A stretch of 64,000 nt of DNA from positions 47,420,949-47,484,948 of the forward strand of contig ML660201.1 in assembly GCA_007570785.1 (NCBI GenBank). Reading direction: 5' to 3'. The translations under genes were made by a program, and so were the position numbers. A model generated the notes under the pieces. That model worked only from the letters and a program-made list of their open reading frames with translations, was not told the origin of the DNA and ran no database searches. This DNA is from Antilocapra americana. Lineage: Eukaryota > Chordata > Mammalia > Artiodactyla > Antilocapridae. Below are positions 11,801 to 24,559 of this stretch, one piece after another; position 1 is the stretch's first letter, and each line of letters starts with the position of its first letter.

Positions 11801-14800
11801 GGGTATAAACCCCAATCAGTTCATACAACTCTCTTGTGGGATAGAAGGCAAGCATTTTGCAGCATTAAATAAATGAGGAAGTTGTGGCGCAAATTCAGGT
11901 CTGTCCTATGCTGAGGTGGATATTCTTTCAACTGAGATATGCTAAGACATACATCTTGCCTCCCACAGATCAGGTGAGGTTCTCATTCTCTCTGTCCCCT
12001 TCCTTCTACATCGTAACTCTCATGGAATAAGTCTGAGCCTACTGCTATCTGAAGCACCATATACAAATCAACCAGAAATGTTCAGAAGCATATTCCAATC
12101 TCTGAAACCTAACAATCACATTGTATAATTAGTGAGGCAGGGAATTTCATCCTAAAAAGGAATGTATAGCCCAGACTGGGGAGTCTACAGATGACATGTG
12201 TTATGTTATGTTATATACATACTGTCGGTGGTGAGCACCAGGGGTCAAATACTGAGATTTCTGAAGCCTGCTCTCCAAACTCTTGGTCTACTGCTCCGTA
12301 TTCCATCCTTCTCCCCTGCTCCCAGCGATCAAGGCTAGAGGACCCAGAGAAAGGGCTCTGATGCAGTGTGTGTCTCACTTTCAGGCTGAATGCACTAAGA
12401 ATATAAATAAGTGCTGGATTTTAGCCTACCTCAAGCCAACAGACTCCATATGTGGCAGTGACCACATTACCTACAGTGGGGAATGCCACCTCTGCTACAG
12501 AATTCTGTAAGTCTTAATTTTTTTTTTTACTCTCCTTTCTTTGAAGTCAAGAGGCTAAAAGTGGCCAGGATAGGAATGGCCTCCTTGGAACACTTCCAAC
12601 TGATTAGATCTTCCTTCCAGAGACTGCTCCCCTATTGCGCCTCCATTTCTTCTATCCCTCTCTATGCGCCCCAATATGAACCGATTCATACAGAAACAAA
12701 AACCCACTGAACTGACTGTGCTATGTCTGGCCTGGACAAAGATCAAGTGGAACAAACTCAGTAGCGCAAGTAGCCACAGCATTCAGGTCTTGTAACCACA
12801 GATGAAGGTTATCCTTAAGCTCCCTCAGGCCAAAGAACAATAGGCTGATGAGGAGGAGGAGGTAGCTGGGCGAAGTATCTGTCTTCTAAGTCCAGCATAT
12901 GACCTTCCTGAGTCCTTGACTGCTTTTTAATCCTGTGTATGTGCTGTGCTTCCTTGGTTCTTTGTGCCATAATTTTGGGTTGTTGTTGAAAACTGGAGGA
13001 GTATAATATCGTAACCCTGGAAATCAGATTCTCTCTGCTCTCCAAGGTTTGTTACTGTTGCTGTTTGTTAGCTTAATGACTTCTGGAATAATTCTGTGAG
13101 GCTTGCATGTTTTGGTCATGTATAGTCACTACACAGGTCCCATTTAATTGTCTTGGGGTCTCCTAAAGATTGAATAGAAACTGTCTTAAATGGCTGAAAC
13201 CAATAAATCTACCAGTCTTTTTTCTTTTTAAAAATTATTTACTTTTGGCTGTGCTGGGTCTTCACTGCTGTGCAGGCTTGTCTCTAGTTGTGGCACACAG
13301 GCTTAGTTGCTCTGTGACATACGAGACCTTCCCCGACCAGGGGTCAAACCTGTGTCTCCTACATTGACAGGTGGATTCTTTGCCGCTGAGCCACCAGGGA
13401 AGCCTTCTTCCACTCTCTGCCAACAAAACCTGGATGTGTGACAGAGGGGTTCACCTCATTTTTTTTGTATACAATCATCTAGTTGCCCAGCACCAGTTTT
13501 TGAAGAGACTGTTCTTTTCCCACTGAATAGTCTTGGCACTCTTGCTAAAAATCAGTTGGCCATGGACAGTGGGTTTACTTCTGGAGTCTCATTTCTATTC
13601 CATTATTCTATGTCTAACCTAATGCTGGTACCACAGCGCTGATGATCTTTGTAGTCAGTTTTGAGGTCAGGAATGTGGGGTCCTCCCAACTTTTTTTTCC
13701 CCCTCAAAATGGTTCTGGTTACTCAGGTCTTTTGCAATTCCATATAAATCTGAAGGTAGTCTTCTCTACTTCTGAAAAAAAAAGATGCCACTGGGATTTT
13801 GATAAGCATTACACTGAATCTGTCAATCGCTTGGGGTAGTATAAACATTTTAACAATATTAAGTTTTCTAATCCATGAGGATGGGAGAGTTTGCCATTTA
13901 TTTAGGCCTTCTTTCATTTCTTTCAGCAGTGTTTTGCAGCGGCCAGTGTGCAGTCTTTAATCTCCTGGGTTAAATTTATTTTCAGGTATTTTATTTTTTG
14001 AATGATATTGTAAATGCAATGTTTAAATTAATTTTATTTTCAGATTGTTCTTTGTTAGTTTAGAGAAACACAGTTGATCTTCCTGTGTTTATATTCTGAA
14101 ATACTGCTCAATTTCTTACCTTTAATAATTTTTATAGGAATTCTTTGAGATTTTCTATACGTAGAACCATGTCATCTTCAAATAGAAAGTTTTACTTCTT
14201 TTCTTCTAGTTTGGATGTCTTTCCCTCCCCCAGCTTTACTAAAGTATAATTGAAAATAATATAAAATTTTGGATTTCTCCTTTTTTTTCTTTCCTAATGG
14301 TCTGGTTCAAACTTTCACTACTGAGTGCAATGTTAGATGTGGGATTTTCATAAACTGTTCTTTGTTATATTGAGGAGTTTCTCTTCAATTCCTAGTTTTC
14401 TGAGTAATTTTATTATGAAAGGGTGTTGGATTTTGTCGGATGTTGTGGGTTTTTTTTTCAGGTTTTTGGTTGTTTAGTTAAATATAATTTTCATTGAAAA
14501 ATATATAGTGTGTAACAGGTTTTAAGTTTCACACACATGATTTCATATCCTCCCATAATAGTTTTTTTTCCCCCCTTACCCCTACATTGTCCTTCACCCC
14601 TTCCCTCTCCCCACTGATAGCCACTAGTTTGTTCTCTGTATCTGTGACAGTTTGTTTGTTTCATAACTAGTTTATTGTAATTTTTTAGATTCCACATATA
14701 AATGATACCATACAGTATTTGTTTTTCTCTCTCTGACTTATTTCAGTTGGCATAATGCTCTCCAAGTCCATCCATGTTGTTGCAAATAGCAAAATTTCAC

Positions 14801-17800
14801 TTTTTTTTTTTTGTGGCCGAGTAGCATTTCATTGTATATGTATACCACAGCTTCTTTATCCATTCATCTGTTGATAAAACTCCTAGGTTGCGTCCATGTC
14901 TTAGCAATCGTAGATAATGCTGCTATGATCACTGGGGTACACGTATCCTTTCAAATTATTGTTTTTTTTTAATTACACTGAGGAGTGGAAATGCTGGGTC
15001 ATATGGTTCTATTTTCAGTTTTTTTTAAGAGACCCCCATACTATTTTAAACAGTGGCTGCACCAATTTACATCCCCACAAACAGTGCTCAAGGGTTCCCT
15101 CCCCCCCACCATCCTTGTCAATATCTGTTATTTGGTTATTTTCGATGATAGCCATTCTGATAGATGTCAGGTGATTTCTCACCATGGTTTTGAACTGCAT
15201 ATCCATGTTAATTACTGATGCTGAAATGATGTGTGTTTTTTTTTTAACATGAATGTAATGAGCATGTGTCTCTTTTGCTTCATTCTTTTAATATGATGTT
15301 AGTACACTGGCTTATATTTTTAGGTTGAACCACCCTGCATTCATGGAATAAACCCAACTTGGTCATGATGTATAGACCTCTTAATATGCTATTGTATTCA
15401 GTTTGCCAGTATTTCAGTTCAGTTCAGTTGCTCAGTCACATCTGACTCTTTGCGACCTGAAGGACTGCAGCATGTCAGGCTTCCCTGTACATCACCAACT
15501 CCTGGAGCTTACTCAAACTTATGTCCATTGAGTCAGTGATGCCATCCAACCATCTCATCCTCTGTCATTCTCTTCTCCTCTTGCCTTCAGTCTTTCCCAG
15601 CATCAGGGTCTTTTCTGATGAGTCAGTTCTTCACATCAGGTGGCCAAAAGTGTTGGGAGTTTCAGCTTCAGTCCCTCCAACAAATATTCAGGACTGATTT
15701 CCTTTAGGATGGACTAGTTGGATCTCCTTGCAGTCCAAGGGACTCTCAAAAGTCTTCTTCAACATCACAGTTCAAAGCATCAATTCTTCAGTGCTCAGCT
15801 TTCTTTCTAATCCAACTCTCACATCCATACAACACTACTGGAAAAACCATAGCTTTGACTAGATGGACCTTTGTGGGCAAACTAATGCTTCTGCTTTTTA
15901 GTATGCTGTCTAGGTTGGTCATAGCTTTTCTTCCAAGGAGTAAGTATCTTCTAATTTCATAGCTGCAGTCATCATCTGCAGTGATTTTGGACCCCCCCAA
16001 AATTAAGTCTGTCACTGTTTTCATTGTTTCCCCATCTATTTGCCATGAAGGGATGCGACCGGATGTCACGCTCTTAGTTTTCTGAATGTTGAGTTTTAAG
16101 CCAGCTAAATAACATTGCCAGTATTTAGGTAACAGTTTCCGTAACTATATTCAGATGGGATATTAGTCTGTAGTTTTCTTTTTTTGTGATGTCTGTGTTT
16201 GCTATTAAGGTAATTCTAGCTTCACAGAATCAATCAGGAATCTTCTACTATTTGGAAGAGTTTGAAAGGGATTGGTATCAAATCTTTAAACATTTGATAG
16301 AATTCTCTAAAAAAGCCATTTGGTCCTGAGCTTCTCTTTTTTAGGAGGTTTTTAATAGCTGATTCAGTCTCTTTACTTGATATACGTTTTGTTGATATTT
16401 TCTATTTCTTCTCAAGTCAATTTAGGTAATATGTGTTTATAGGAATTTGTCCATTTCATCTAGGTTATCTAATCAGCTGATGTACAGCTGTTCGTAGCCT
16501 TCCTTTGTAACCATTTTTATTTCTGTAAGGTCAGTAGTAATGTCTTTACCTTTCATCAAATGGATAATTTAACTTTATTGCACATTCGCTTCCTAATACT
16601 CTGCATTTCTACTTAAATATTCAAGATTACTTTGAATTTTCTATATTTGATTTGACTGAATATGTTTTATACATTCAACCTCTCTGACAAATAAACATAT
16701 AGTAGATACTTTAAAATCACTTATTAAATAAGAAATCACTATTAGCTAAATGTCTCCTTCTCAAACTTAGCTAAAGATTATCATGTCAAATTTAGACATA
16801 ATTTGTGATATGCCATAGAGTAAAAGTAATCATTTTGAAATACAATTTCTTACAGATATGAAAAACTTAACATAATTAAACTGCATGATGGACCATGTGT
16901 AAGTAAAACCACTTTTATGTTTCATTTTGGGGAGTAAACCATATAGAGTTAAGAGTTCTTGTTCTAGAGGACTTTAAAGATTTGTTATGAAAAGTTTCAA
17001 ACATACATAAAATTAGAAATAATAATACCATGAACCTTGTATGCCTATCTTATAGTGCAATGTTTGCCACCTTCCCTTCCTCTATTCTTTTCTTTTTTTT
17101 CTTTGCTGAAGTATTAACACAAGTCAACATCATGTAATCCACTCTTACATACTCCACAGTGCATCTTTGAGAAGTGTTACATTTCCTTAGGCACCCACAA
17201 TGCCATTATTACACCTAAGTATTTCCTTGTCATCTTCTTTTGAACATATTTCCTATTCAAAATTCCCCAGCCATCTCAAAAATAACATCTTCTTAGGGAA
17301 GAAATGTCTTTTGGGCTGATAATTCAGCAGCAAAGAACATCTATTCCACCCTTTCTCTTCCCAGCCATGCCCAATTTTGGAGATATTGACTAAAGATACT
17401 AATTGGAACATAAAAGGTTATTCTGAGAGTAAACAGATCAGGCTTTGATACTGTGTCTTTGACTATGGGGACATAGAGTACGAGCAAGAACTCTGCGAAT
17501 GCCACAGAGATCATTACAGCTTTATGAGGCATGGCAACTGGACTGGGACAAATTATCTTAGAAGAGAACATGAAGGACTTCTCTGGTGGTCCAGTGGCTA
17601 AGGATCCGCCCACCAATGCAGTGGACACAGGTTTGATCTCTGGTTTGGGAAGATTCCACATGCCCTAAGAAAGCCCTTGTGCTACAACTACTGAAGCCCA
17701 GGAACCCTAGAACCAATGCTCTGCAACAAGAGAAGCCATGGCAATAAGACCATGCACTGCAACTAGAGTAGCCCTGATGTGCTACAACTGGAGAAAGACT

Positions 17801-20800
17801 GTGTAGCGATGAAGACCCAGTGCAGCCAAAATAATAATAATAAATAAATTAATAAAAGAGAAAATGAAGTGTGTGGAAGGGAATGCAAGTTAAAAAGACA
17901 TAATTTTGTAATACTTTTATGACAGCCTCTTCTGACAATCTCAATTCACAAGGCTCACGTGATTTACAGCTCAGCATACATATTATTTGGCAAGGACCTA
18001 GCAGAAGAGATTAAGAAAAGGTAGCCAGAATACACAGAAGAACTGTACAAAATGACCCAGATAACTAGGATGGTGTAGTCACTTACCTAGAGCCAGACAT
18101 CTTGGAATGTGAAGTCAAGTGGCCTTAAACCATCACTATGAACAAAGCTAGTGGAGGGATGGAATTCCAGCTGAGCTATTTCAAATCCTAAAAGACGATG
18201 CTCTGAAAGGGCTGCACTCAATATGCCAGCAAATTTGGAAAACTCAGCAACGGCCACAGGACTGGAAAAGATCAGTTTTCATTCAAATACCAAAGAAAGG
18301 CAATGCCAAAGAATGTCAGACTACCATACAATTGTGCTCACTTCACATGCTAGTAAGGTAACATTCAAAACTGAACTGGTTAAAAAAAAAAATTGGACTG
18401 GTTCAAAATTGGGAAAGGAGTATGTCGAGGCTCTATACCGTCATCCTGCTTATTTAATGTATATACAGAGTACGTCATGCGAAATGCCGGGCTGGAATCA
18501 AGACTGCTGGGAGAAATATGCAGAAGATACCACCCTAGTGGCAGAAAGCAAAGAGGAACAAAAAAAGTCTCTTAAAGAAGGTGAAAGAGGAGTGTGAGAA
18601 AGCTGGCTTAAAACTCAGCATTCAAAAAACTAAGATCATGGCATCTGGTCCCATCACTTCATGGCAAACAGATGAGGAAAAACTGAAAACGGTGGCAGAC
18701 TTTATTTCCTTGGGCTCCAAAATCGTTGTGGATGGTGATTGCAGCCATGAAATTAAAAGACGCTTGTTCCTTGGAAGAACAGCTATGACAAACCTAGACA
18801 GTGTATTGAAAAGCAGAGACATCAGAGACGTCTCTTTGCTGACAAAGGTCTGTATAGTCAAAGCTATGATTTTTCCAGTAGTCATGTACAGATGTGAGAG
18901 TTGGACCACAAAGAAGGCTGAGCATTGAAGAACTGATGCTTTCAAAGTGTGGTGCTGGATAAGACTCTTGAGGGTCCCTTGGACAGCAAGGAGATCAAAC
19001 CAGTCAGTCTAAAGGAAACCAACCCTGAATATTCACTGGAATGACTGACACTGAAGCAGAAGCTCCAATCCCTTGGCCACCTGATGCGAAGAGCTGACTC
19101 ACTGAAAAAAACCCTGATGCTGGGAAACACAGGGGCAGGAGAAGGGGGTGACAGAGGATAGATGGTTGGATGGCATCATTGACTCAATGAACATGAGTTT
19201 AAGCAAACTCCAGGAGATAGTGAAGGACAGGGAAGCCTGACATGCTGCAGTTCATGGGGTCACAAAGAGTCAGACACAAGTTAGCAACTGAACAACCATA
19301 ATAATACATATTACTCACAGGAAAGGTTTGGAGGACCTGAATGTTCTCTAGTTCCACTACAGAAAATCCTAAAGATTCTCAGGCATTTCCATTATTTGGG
19401 GTAACTATAAAGAGACATCACATGATCTCTACCTCTGTCAGATTGTTTTTAACCTAGACTAATTCATAGACCATCCTGCTGAATCCCCTCCTCTTGTATC
19501 TGGACCACAGCCCTTGTCAGGGGCTTCCCAGGTGGTGCAGTGACTGTAAAGAATCCATCTGCTAATGCAGGAGCCCCGGTTTTGATCCCTGGGTCAGGAA
19601 AATCCCTTGGAGAAGGAAATCACAGCCCACCCTAGGGTTCTTGCCCAGAAAATCCCAGGGACAGAGAAGCCTGGCAGGCTACAGTCCATGGGGTCACATG
19701 AGTCGGACATGACTTAGCAACTAAACAACAATACTTAGCAATATGATGGATCTCAAAACACTACACCAGGAGAAAAAGCAAGGGACAGAAAAAGACAATT
19801 AACACATCATTATGTAAGTTAAAAATAAACAAACACAATTATATATTTTGCACAAAGACATGTAAACAAAATGATACACACTGAACACATTAAAATGGCT
19901 TGCTATGCTATAAGGAGAAAGGGAATGAAAGAATGAACTGTAGCCCCTCCCTACCATCTTTCAACAAAGCAGAACAGAAACTGTTTTCTTTTTCCCAGTT
20001 TGTCTTTATTTTTAAGTTTTGATTGGGAGTATAGTTGATTTACCTGTTGTACAGCAAGGTGAATCAGTTAAATAAAGATATATATCCATTTTTTTTAGAT
20101 TATTCTCCCATTTAGGCCATTACAGAGTATTGAGCAGAGTTCTCTGTGCTATAGAGTAGGTCTTTACTAGTTATCAATTTTATATACAGTAGTGTTATGT
20201 CAATCCCAAACTCCCAATTTATCCCTCTCCCCCTCAAACTCTGTTCTTGATAAGATCATAAAGAATATGGTAGCTACCACAGCAGGACTAACAGTTATCA
20301 CTGTCAATCATGTGTCCTGCACTGTCACATGCTTTGCCTGTACCCCCTCTCCTGTGCTCCCCACAGCCCCCACCATGAGGTAGATGTTGCTGTTAGCTGC
20401 ATTTCATATTCAAAGATGCATAAGTTGACAGACGGATGTAACTCACCCAAGGCAACAGAGCTAGGAACTGGCAGGGCTAAGTCTTGAAACCCCTGGAGGG
20501 TCAGTCCTAGACTCTACTCTTTCTATGCTTCAAATAACAGTCTATATGCCTCTGACCAGACTGATTCATATCAACTCCATTGTATCTACCCTCCACCTTT
20601 TGTGCCCCATGGAATTTCCTATAGGCTCTTCTGGGGTCCAAAGACTTGCATAAGAATTCATATCCATAGCTCTCCTCTTCTTGGCCCACTTCCACTCTGT
20701 ACTTTTGTTCTTCCTGAGGGAAATTAGAGTGTCTCTGCAGCTGCTGCTTAGTCGCTCAATGTTCAACTCTTTTTGACTCCATAGACTGTAGCCCACTAGG

Positions 20801-21192
20801 CTCCTCTGTCCAAGGAGATTCTCCAGGCAAGAATACTGGAGTGTGTTGCCATGCCCTCCTCCAGGACATCTTCCCAACCCAGGTCTCCTGCATTGCAGAC
20901 GGATTCTTTACCACTTTGGTCTGCCTTAATTCACAGGATAATTGCTCTACATTCCTCTTGCTAGACTATGTGTATAGTAACCAATATGGTAGTTTTTCTC
21001 TTAATTTTCCCTAATTTGATTTCTCTAAGTGTATATTTCTCTTACAGGAAAACTGAACTCACCATTACAGAAGTTACTGAATTCCCAAATGATCAACTGA
21101 ATCACAATGATTGCCTTTATGTCCCCTTTAGAGGAATACGCTGGTGCTTGAGGAAACCAATAGCTACAATCAAACTCATTGATCTTCAGTAG
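8847..21192 (+). CDS. SPINK8: SPINK8, Kazal-type serine protease inhibitor (four exons; last exon uncertain)
   Basis: Exons by GT-AG junctions: 8847-8913, 11584-11630, 12385-12506 and probably 21048-21192. The ATG has a full GCCACCATGA Kozak context. Exon 1 encodes a secretory signal peptide ([20 protein letters not shown]). Exon 2 starts DFPLPM, as in human SPINK8. Exon 3 holds the Kazal core: C-x6-C-x12-C-G-S-D-x3-Y-x3-C-x2-C. The protein should be secreted and act as a small protease inhibitor; the natural target is not evident. Joining exon 4 keeps frame (CT|G) and gives about 126 residues against about 97 in human. The sixth Kazal cysteine falls about seven residues later than usual, and an unusual 28-residue basic tail with another Cys follows. 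Either this lineage has an altered C-terminus or the true last exon was missed. Gene order next to NME6 on the same strand matches the mammalian locus. Exons 1-3 are secure. Confidence 0.85.
9488..10275 (+). mobile_element. SINEs and L1 fragment in SPINK8 intron 1
   Basis: Plus-strand ART2A-type SINEs lie at about 9488-9655, 9710-9830 and 10160-10275 (each with TGGTCC/AGTCCAG...TAAG heads and A-rich tails). They are set in an old plus-strand L1 piece that continues to about 10725. A (CA)n run sits at 10125-10144. Confidence 0.75.
10728..11030 (-). mobile_element. tRNA-derived ruminant SINE (ART2A type)
   Basis: A reverse-oriented element. The T-rich tail is at 10728-10742, with body TGTGCTGGGTCTTTGTTGCT, and the head is ACCACCAGGGAAGTCCCC at 11010-11027. 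Confidence 0.85.
13229..13405 (-). mobile_element. tRNA-derived ruminant SINE in SPINK8 intron 3
   Basis: Reverse-oriented. The body is GGCTGTGCTGGGTCTTCACT and the terminal head is GAGCCACCAGGGAAGCC. Confidence 0.8.
13450..16560 (-). mobile_element. L1 LINE fragments, minus strand, split by BovB
   Basis: Old minus-strand L1 ORF2 and 3' sequence in at least two blocks (about 13450-14470 and 14480-16560). One frame reads [20 protein letters not shown] at 13723-13917, typical of the ORF2 C-terminus. It is heavily mutated. A BovB copy with a perfect target-site duplication interrupts it at 15415-16114. Confidence 0.75.
15415..16114 (-). mobile_element. BovB (RTE) LINE, 5'-truncated, with target-site duplication
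   Basis: It begins on plus with TTCAGTTCAGTTGCTCAGTC-type sequence, which is the reversed BovB 3' end. It is flanked by the direct repeat TTGCCAGTATTT at 15403-15414 and 16115-16126. The minus frame at 15788-16069 reads BovB ORF2 C-terminal sequence with a [20 protein letters not shown] motif. Confidence 0.9.
17572..17870 (+). mobile_element. tRNA-derived ruminant SINE (ART2A type)
   Basis: It starts GGACTTCTCTGGTGGTCCAG and ends with CAGCCAAAATAATAATAATA and an A/T-rich tail. Confidence 0.85.
18005..19305 (+). mobile_element. BovB (RTE) LINE, defective reverse-transcriptase region
   Basis: Plus-strand frames at 18223-18928 carry BovB ORF2 pieces (NKASGG-like region, [45 protein letters not shown]). 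There are frameshifts between them and the element is not autonomous. Confidence 0.9.
19520..19735 (+). mobile_element. Bov-tA SINE
   Basis: Starts GGGGCTTCCCAGGTGGTGCA and ends with the BovB-like GAGTCGGACATGACTTAGCA segment. Confidence 0.85.
20340..20490. repeat. MIR-like ancient SINE
   Basis: The sequence has the mammalian MIR pattern (CCCACCATGAGGTAGATG followed by CACCCAAGGCAACAGAGC). It is diverged and the family call is by eye. Confidence 0.5.
20735..20910 (-). mobile_element. Bov-tA SINE, reverse orientation
   Basis: Plus strand shows GCTGCTTAGTCGCTCAATGT, then TCTGTCCAAGGAGATTCTCC and GGATTCTTTACCAC, the reversed Bov-tA order. Confidence 0.8.
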
Positions 21193-21195
21193 ATG

Positions 21196-21860
21196 ATTAT
21201 TTTTTTCTGTGCATTTGTTGGGTTTGTTTTTTAGATCTCACACGTGAAATCATGCAGTATTTGTCTTTCTCTGACTTATTTCGTTTAGTGTAATGTCCTC
21301 AAGATCCATCCATGTTGTTGCAAATTGCGGGATTCCCTTTTATTTTTATGGCTGATATATTCATACATGTGTGTGTGTACAATCTCAAAACCTTTTATTC
21401 ATTCATTCATCAAAGGACACTCAGGTTGTTTCCATGTCTTGGCTATTGTAAATAATGCTCCATGAACAGGGGGATGAAGGCACCTCTTCAACATAGTGTT
21501 ACTTCCTTTGCATATACTCCCAGAAGCAGAACTGCCAGATCATATGATACTTCTAGTAATTCTCTGAGGAATCTTTACATTGTTTTCTACAGTGGCTATA
21601 ACCAATTCACAATCTCACAAACAACATACAAGGGTTCCCTTTTCTCTACAACCTTGCCAGCATTTATCATCTCTTATCTTTTCAATAGTAGCTATTCTTA
21701 ACAGGTGTGACACAATATCTCATTGTTTTGGTTTACATTTCCCTATGATTAGTGATGTACCTGTTGACCATTCATACATTTTCTTTGGGAAAATGTCTGT
21801 TCGGGTCCTCTGTACATTTTACAATTGGATTGTTCCATTTTCACTAATGAGTTGGGGGAG
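21196..21860 (-). mobile_element. L1 LINE fragment
   Basis: Reverse-oriented 3' part of an L1, with CATCCATGTTGTTGCAAATT and TTGTAAATAATGCTCCATGA segments. It lies immediately after the SPINK8 terminal exon candidate, so the 3' UTR of that gene would run into it. Confidence 0.75.
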
Positions 21861-21869
21861 GAGCTGACT

Positions 21870-22420
21870 TCATACAGGGTTTCTGTTTTCTGTTCAGCTG
21901 GGTTGTTAGCTGGTCGGCTAGGGCTTCTCTTGGAGTCCAGATAATTGTGTGAGGGAGACGATGGTAGCAGCGATGGCTAACTTATCTCCTGGTCATGATG
22001 GTTCTTGTGTTGCTAAGGTTTCTCTTGCTGTGTCCTTGGGCAAGGGCCACCCATCTCATGTCTGAGAGTTTTGCAACTAAGGACTATTGTCCTCCATCTT
22101 GGGAAGGTTGGGATGATGTGCTGAGTGAGGCTGCTGTGTTGGGACATACAGGTGTGGTCACAGTGACTGGGACTTTCATTGCCTATCTTCTGAGACTTGG
22201 AGGTTTGTTCAGGTTTGCTGTTATCCATCATATCCAGTATTTAGGGAGCTTTCCTGGATTACTAGGGTTCCTATTGTCTCACATTCAGTGTCTGGTGGAT
22301 TAATTTACTGGCATTCACTCATGGTGCCCTTTGACTTGTGCACAGTTTGAGCTGCTACCACTCTGCCTGTCTGTGGCTCATAACTGGATGAAGTATTAGC
22401 TTGTCATTCATGGAGTCAGG
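21870..22420. other. Unrecognised intergenic sequence
   Basis: A 102-codon plus-strand frame at 21995-22303 starts with a hydrophobic stretch. It has no recognisable family, no Kozak match and no neighbouring exon. I could not assign it. Confidence 0.3.
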
Positions 22421-22424
22421 GTTG

Positions 22425-22940
22425 GGAGTTGAGGGTTCCAGAATCAGAGGTTAGAATTTATGAGTTGTTATTTAAGGATTAGAGATTGGAACTAGGAGAT
22501 CACAAGATAAATGTCAGTGGCTCAGAAATCAAGAAACAAAGTCTAGAATGAAAGGGTTACGAGTTTAGTAGCGAGGGCTTGGGCTGGTGTTGGAAATTAG
22601 TATCAGAAGTATAAAGGTTAGAGTGGTGGTCAGAGATCAAAAGTGTTCACATCAAGGGTAAGATATTTGCGTGGTGGTTAGGGACTGGGGCGGGGTTAGA
22701 TGTTAGGGCTGCACCATGGGCCTAAGGTTTAGGACCTGAGTGTAAGGATCAAGGGTCAGAGTTACAAGGTCAGCTTCAGAAGAGGAGGAGTCAGGATCGG
22801 GAGAGCTAGGGTTAGGTAACAAGCCCCAAAAGTTAGATCACTGTCAGTGATAGGGTTAGGGGTTTAGGAAGTAGGATTGAGGGTAACAAGTTAGAGACTA
22901 GGGTTGAGATTTGTTACAGTTAGGGAGGCAGGGTGAGGGT
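22425..22940 (+). repeat. Degenerate GGTTAG/GGGTTAGG-rich tract
   Basis: G-rich, T-containing, C-poor sequence. GGGTTAGG-, AGGTTAG-, GGTTAGAG- and GGGTTGAG-like words recur every 10-30 nt. It looks like a decayed simple or minisatellite array of telomere-like flavour. No exact tandem unit survives. Confidence 0.5.
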
Positions 22941-23277
22941 AACTTCATCTTTTTCCTTGCTGTGGGCAGATTCTCCAAGCAGAGAGAAGACATCAGGTTC
23001 TACAGTCACACAAGCGCCAAATTCCAGGAGAGAACATGTCAAGGTTTCATGCCAACTCTTTCACTGCACACCCCTTTTGACCAGGGCAACACCAGGCCCT
23101 GAGTTTCAGCAAATCAGCAAGGGAGGAATATGCCAGTCTCCCTCTCCTGCAGGTACTACCCTGTATCTGCAAGTCCTGCTCTTAGGGTGCCTTTCACTTG
23201 GCTCAGAGAAATCACCTTTCCACCTCAGAAGCATTCTGCACTCTAATTTTGTTCAGTAGATTTCTAGTCATACATAC

Positions 23278-23312
23278 ACGCACACACACACACAAACACA
23301 CATTCACACACA
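23278..23312. repeat. (CA)n-rich imperfect microsatellite
   Basis: Interrupted ACACAC runs within unique sequence. Confidence 0.8.
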
Positions 23313-23799
23313 CAGAGAGGAAGGAAGTGGTATAGCTGCTAGCTAGATTCTGATCTCTTCTTTAGTAAGGCCAGAAGAAAGGGTGGGCTAAAGCAACAAA
23401 GATAGGCAAATACTCAGAAGAAAAATAGAGAAGGGTAATGGGGAAGAGAATGATGAGAAAGGGTGTTGCTTTAGATAGTAAGTCTGGCCAGGCCTCTCTG
23501 AGGAGGTGACACAAGGCCAAGTAGTGAATCAAATAAATATTGGGGAGACAAGCTTCCAGGCAGTGAGCACCTCCAGTGGAGGCTTTGAGGTGGGAACAGG
23601 TGGTGGAATGGTAGGACTGAGGGGAGAGTGGTTTGGAAAGGCACGCAGGTCAGCAAAGGCCAAGTCAAGTAGTTCTTTAAGGTCCGTGGTGAAGAGTTTT
23701 TTTAGATTTTTTTTTTGTTAGTAGAGCAGGAAAACACAGCAGTGATTTAGGCAAAGGAGTGATGTGAATACCTTGTGCATTAAAAAGATGATTGCACGT

Positions 23800-24450
23800 G
23801 CCACGGAGCAGCCACAACTACTGAGCCTGTACTCAGTGGCTCAGTGTACTCAGTGGCTCAGGAGACACAGGTTTGATCCCTGGGTCAGGAACATCCCCTG
23901 AAGAATGAAATGGCAATCCACTCCAGTATTTTACTTGGGATATTCCACAGACATAGGAGCCTGGCAGGCTACAGTCCATGAGGTTGAAAGGAGTTGGATA
24001 TGACTTAGTGAATAAATACTAACAATTTAAATATGCTGGATGAAAAAAAATGCCTCAAAAAAGACTTGGCAGAGGCTGCCACTACTACTGTACATTAACA
24101 CTGCAGGAAGGCAGTATGTTCTTAAATACCATTATCTAAACAGAAAACTAGACAAAGGTAGATATCCTGGATAGAATGAACATAAGTCATAATTAACCTC
24201 TTGGGACTTCCCCGGTGGCGCAGTGGATGGGAGTCTGCCTGCCAATGCAGGAGACATGGGCTCAATCCCTGGCCCAGGAGGATTCCACGTGCCACGGAGC
24301 AGCCACAACTACTGAACCCGCTTGCCTAGAGCCTGTGCTCTGCAACAAGAGATGCCACTGCAATGAGAAGCCTGCACACCACAACAAAAAGTAGCCCTTG
24401 CTTGTGACAGCAAGAGAAAGCTTGCACAAAGCAGAAATAAATAAGATAAA
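23800..24450 (+). mobile_element. Two plus-strand SINEs (Bov-tA and ART2A type)
   Basis: A rearranged Bov-tA copy at about 23800-24030 has GGCAATCCACTCCAGTATTT. A fuller ART2A-type copy lies at 24207-24450, starting GGGACTTCCCCGGTGGCGCA and ending in AAATAAATAAGATAAATGAA. Confidence 0.8.
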
Positions 24451-24559
24451 TGAAAAATTAGCCTCATAATGGGTGATTCACCCAACTGAGTTCAGACTCA
24501 TACTGGTATAGAATTACTTCAGTCCCACTAAAGCCGAATCAAGACACAAATTCTTTGTC

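Noticed and set aside
21995..22303. A 102-codon frame with a hydrophobic start
   Set aside because: No recognised family, weak start context, no splice partners and surrounded by repeats.
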